Assembly: GCA_965263455.1 (NCBI GenBank)
Contig: CBDHHN010000004.1
Coordinates: 1,736,001 to 1,800,000, forward strand
Length of the DNA stretch: 64,000 nucleotides
Direction of reading: 5' to 3'
Origin: CADEDH01 sp965263455
GTDB taxonomy: Bacteria > Actinomycetota > Acidimicrobiia > Acidimicrobiales > SZUA-35
The stretch's first letter is position 1; the number at the start of each line of letters is the position of its first letter. Below are positions 60,708 through 64,000 of this stretch, one piece after another. Below the pieces are notes generated by a model. It did no database searches. It had not been told where the DNA came from and saw only the letters and a list, made by a program, of their open reading frames with translations. A program made the translations under genes and the position numbers.

Positions 60708-63700
60708 GCTTGAAACCGTGGGTGAGGAGGAGGTCCTGGCGGGCGGGCTGCTCGGCCGTGGGGACACCGTCGATCTTCTGAACCTCGATCGAACGGACCA
60801 CGCCGTCGGCCACCAGCGATCCCAGGGCCGGGATCCAGGCCGGGTCGTCGTCGGCCCCTTCGAACAGGGTGAGCGACTTGGCCCCCCGTTCGAGGAAGGC
60901 CAGCGGCACCCCGGCCCGCAGCACCACATGGGCACCCACGGCCCGTGACGGCCGACCCTGATTGTCGGGCCAGGCCAGGGCGGCCCCGTAGGGCTGGGCC
61001 GGGTCGCAGGCTGCCAACACCAGGGGCGGTGCCACGCCCTCCTCCGGTCCGGCGTGGATGCCGCCGTCATGACCCCAACGGTCGACGGTTCCTCCCACCC
61101 CGGCGCCCTCGGCGCCGGGGTCGCCTTCGGGACCGAGGCGGCGTTCGTCGCGCAGCCGGTCGACGGCCCCCGGCAGGGCGAACTGGGCCGCCCCCAGACC
61201 GGCCACGAAGTAGCCCCGGCGGACCTGACCCCGCTCCTCCATCTCCTTGAGCACCGGGTACACCCCGGCGAAGCCGCCCTCGGCCCCTTCGGCCAAGGCC
61301 ATCTCCCGGGTCAGGACCCCGTATCGCTCCAGGAGCTGCAGGGCCCGGACGGTGGCGACCTCGGTCGGGGGAGGCCCGGCCGGCGGAGAGGGGCCACCGG
61401 GGCCCAGCGTCCGGTGGCGGCCGGTGGCCCGAGGCGGGACAACGAGCGGAGGTTGGGGCGGCGCGCCCCCGCTCGGCCGCCCCGTCGGGCCGGTTGCCTG
61501 CCCGACGGGGTCGCCCCCGAGACCAGGGCTCGCAGCGGGGTAAGGGAATCGTTGGTCACCACCCCGGCCCACACCAGGTCCCACAGGGCGGCCAGGACGG
61601 TCGGGTCGTCGTAGTCGACCCCCGCCTCCTGGGCCGCCGCCACCAGATCGGACCAGAAGCTGGCCCCCCGGGCCTCCAGGTGACGGCGGAGGGCGTCGTG
61701 GACCGGACCCTCGGGCACCTCGTCGGCTTCGGGCACCAGGGCCGGCGCCTGATCGCGCCACACCAGGCGGATGCGACCATCGGCCGTGCCCAGGGGCCCC
61801 GCCCCCACCCAGACGATCTCGCCCGCCGTGAGCAGGGTGTCGAGATCGGAGGGTCGGTAGCCGCTCAGGCGGGCGGGCAGGATCGACGACTCCAGGGCCG
61901 AGGCGGGCAGGGCCGCCCCCTGGAGGGCGGTGACCACCTCGGACAGGCCGTCGGGCCCCCGGTGGCGGGAGCCGACGTGCTGCCAGCCGGGCAGGAAGCG
62001 GGCCAGCACCTCGGGTTCCACCGGCTCGACCTCGGACCGGAGGGCGGCCAGCGACCGCCGCCGCAGGACCCGTAGCACCTCGGCGTGACACCACTCCCGG
62101 GTCGAGCCCTCGGGACGGAACTCGCCCCGCACCACTCGACCCTGGCGTTCGAGGTCGGTCAAGGCCCGGGCCGCCGCCTCCGGCTCCACCCCGAGCGCGG
62201 CCACCAGCTCCTCGAGGAGGAACGGCCCATGGGTCCGGGCGTAGCGGGACACCAGGTCACCCAGCGGATCGTCGACCGAGTCGGTGAAGGCCGCCGGGAG
62301 CCCTGGGGGAAGCGCCACGCCCAAGGCGTCGCGCAGTCGGGAGGCGTCCTCGGCCGCCGCCACCGCCTGCACCCCGACCCCGTGGCCCGGTCCGACCGCC
62401 GCGCCCGACACCGCGTCCGGGCTGGCTGCGACCGTCGACGCCGCGCCCGACACCGCGCCGGGAGCACCGCCGGTCCCGGGCAGGCCGATGGCGATGATGC
62501 GGCGCTCGGCCAGCAGTTGGTCGACGGCCGCCTCGGCGTCGACCCGGTCGACGCAGCGCTCGGCCACCGCCTCCCGGGTGAGGGGGCCCAACCACCGCAG
62601 GAGGTCCTCGACGGCGTCGACCGAGTTGGCCCGCCAGTCGGGGGCCAACCGCTGCAGCTCGGCCTCCAGGGCGGCCAGGACCTCGGGATCGAGCAGCTCC
62701 CGCAGTTCCTCCGCCCCCAACAGCTCCCGCAACAGCTCCCGGTCGAGGCTGAGCGCGGCGGCCCGGCGCTCGGCCAGGGGGGCATCGCCCTCGTACATGT
62801 ACTGGGCGATCCAGCCGAACAGGAGCGACTGGGCGAAGGGGCTGGCCGTCGGGGTGTCGACCTGGTGGACCCGGATCTTGCGGCTCCTCAGCTCCCCGAG
62901 GACCTGACGGAGGGCCGGCACGTCGAACACGTCGTTCAGACACTCCCGGCTCGTCTCCAACAGGATGGGGAAGCTGGGATACTTGGCCGCCACCGCCAGC
63001 AGGTCGGCCGCCTTCTGACGCTGCTGCCACAGCGGGGTCCGACGGTCGGGACGACGCCGGGGCAGGAGCAGGGCTCGGGCCGCGCACTCCCGGAACCGGG
63101 CGGCGAACATGGCCGACGACGGGAGCTGCGTGACCAGCAACTCGTCGAGGTCGTCGGGGTCGATGAGCAGATCGTCGACGGCGACGTTCTCGATCGCCTC
63201 GGGGAGCCGGATGACGATGCCGTCGTCGCTCCACAACAGCTCGACGTCCCACCCCAGGAGTTCGGTCAGCCGATGCTGGAGGGCCATGCCCCAGGGGGCG
63301 TGGACCTGGGCCCCGAACGGGCTGAGGATGCAGACCCGCCAATCCCCGATCTCGTCCCGGAACCGCTCGACCACGATCGTCCGGTCGTCGGGTGGGCGGC
63401 CCGTCACCTCGACCTGCTCGTCCAGGAACAGCAGCACGTTGGTGGCCGCCGCGTCGTCGAGGCCGTGGCGATCACGAAGGCGGGCCAGGGCGGCGGGCGG
63501 GTCCTCGGCCGCCAGGGAACCGACCTCGCGCACGAAGGCCCCCAGGGCCCGGCCCAGTTCGAGGGGCCGACCCGGACCGTCGCCGTGCCAGAACGGCATC
63601 CGTCCCGGCTGGCCCGGAGCCGGGGTCACCACCACCCGTTCGTGGGTGATGTCCTGGATGCGCCAGGTCGAGGCGCCGAGGAGGAACGTCTCGCCCGGGC

Positions 63701-64000
63701 GGGACTCGTAGACCATCTCCTCGTCGAGCTCGCCCACCCGCGTCCCGTCGGGGAGGAACACGCCGTACAGGCCCCGGTCGGGGATGGTGCCGCCCGAGGT
63801 CACGGCCAGGCGTTGGGCCCCGGGCCGCCCCCGGACAACGCCCTCGACCCGGTCCCAGATGATGCGGGGCCGCAGTTCGGCGAACTCATCGGACGGGTAG
63901 CGTCCGGCCAGCAGGTCGAGCACCGACGACAGGACCTCGTCCGACACCTCGGCGAAGTTGGCGGCCCCCCGGATCAGCGAGGACAGGTCCTCGACCGACC
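60676..64000 (-). CDS. lhr: Lhr-type large helicase, C-terminal part (5'-truncated by window edge, frameshifted)
   Basis: About 1108 codons of a large ATP-dependent helicase; the SF2 core lies beyond the right edge. The visible part has VRGRPGAQRLAVTSGGTIPDRG, FLLGASTWRIQDI, MPFWHGDGPGRPLELG, HAPWGMALQHRL and YPSFPILLETSRECLNDVFD, all typical of Lhr, then the winged-helix-like C-terminal domains. Near 61387-61410 one base seems missing: the first frame runs off at 61311, while the family-like sequence (LLERYGVLTREM, FVAGLGAAQFALPGAVDRLR, PYGAALAWP) continues in the other frame to 60676. Lhr acts in DNA repair as a 3'-5' helicase. Confidence 0.88.

Overview
The window is a stretch of very G+C-rich chromosome (about 70% by eye) packed with roughly 55 protein genes and almost no empty DNA. 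The gene content points to an actinobacterium, most likely of the class Acidimicrobiia: two PPOX-class and one LLM-class F420-dependent enzymes, an Lhr-type helicase, a Nei2-like glycosylase, an Anbu proteasome-like peptidase, and start codons placed directly behind a -10 promoter element. The taxon is an inference; there is no rRNA or other marker here to settle it. I found no tRNA, rRNA, CRISPR array, insertion sequence, phage or plasmid gene.

Layout. 1-9 kb: the end of an oligopeptide-type binding lipoprotein, a PH-like membrane protein, a very large beta-propeller protein, a TauE-like permease, an acetyltransferase and a DEAD/DEAH helicase. 8.6-11.8 kb: a CRP-like regulator divergent from a pentapeptide-repeat/K+ channel fusion, followed by an HDOD protein and a dual-specificity-type phosphatase. 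11.9-26.3 kb: a metabolic region with an aldehyde dehydrogenase, two SDRs, three VOC proteins, RidA, a PLP decarboxylase, an enoyl-CoA hydratase, a PhyH dioxygenase, F420 enzymes, Anbu and a GntR regulator. 26.3-32.9 kb: a small membrane protein and BrkB, then a minus-strand cell-wall operon (Ig-like surface protein, class A PBP, catalytically dead trypsin-like membrane protein) and a ferredoxin with an operator-like palindrome. 33-38.6 kb: S9 peptidase, RsgA, a LysM lipoprotein and an LhgO-type oxidase. 38.6-50.5 kb: a giant adenylate cyclase/ATPase, Nei, a GH13 glucosidase, a MacB/FtsX-type ABC exporter, a NUDIX protein and Pgi. 50.5-55.2 kb: a cysteine-patterned lipoprotein and a three-gene surface-glycan operon. 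55.3-64 kb: a DUF402 protein, glyA under a ZTP riboswitch, a second TauE, an F420-type PPOX protein, a BtrH-like protein and a truncated, frameshifted lhr whose 3' end is amplified as a 42-bp tandem repeat.

Three window-wide patterns stand out. (1) At least 18 genes have a TAnnnT hexamer exactly 6-8 nt before the start codon, the layout of leaderless transcription. (2) Five genes are each broken by one single-base length change in or near a short C/G run, four of them within 5 kb, which looks more like sequence error than decay. (3) Many gene ends carry long perfect G+C hairpins without a U-tract.

A class III cyclase with intact catalytic residues and a CRP-like protein with an intact-looking cyclic-nucleotide pocket are both present, so cAMP signalling is plausible, although the two genes lie 30 kb apart.
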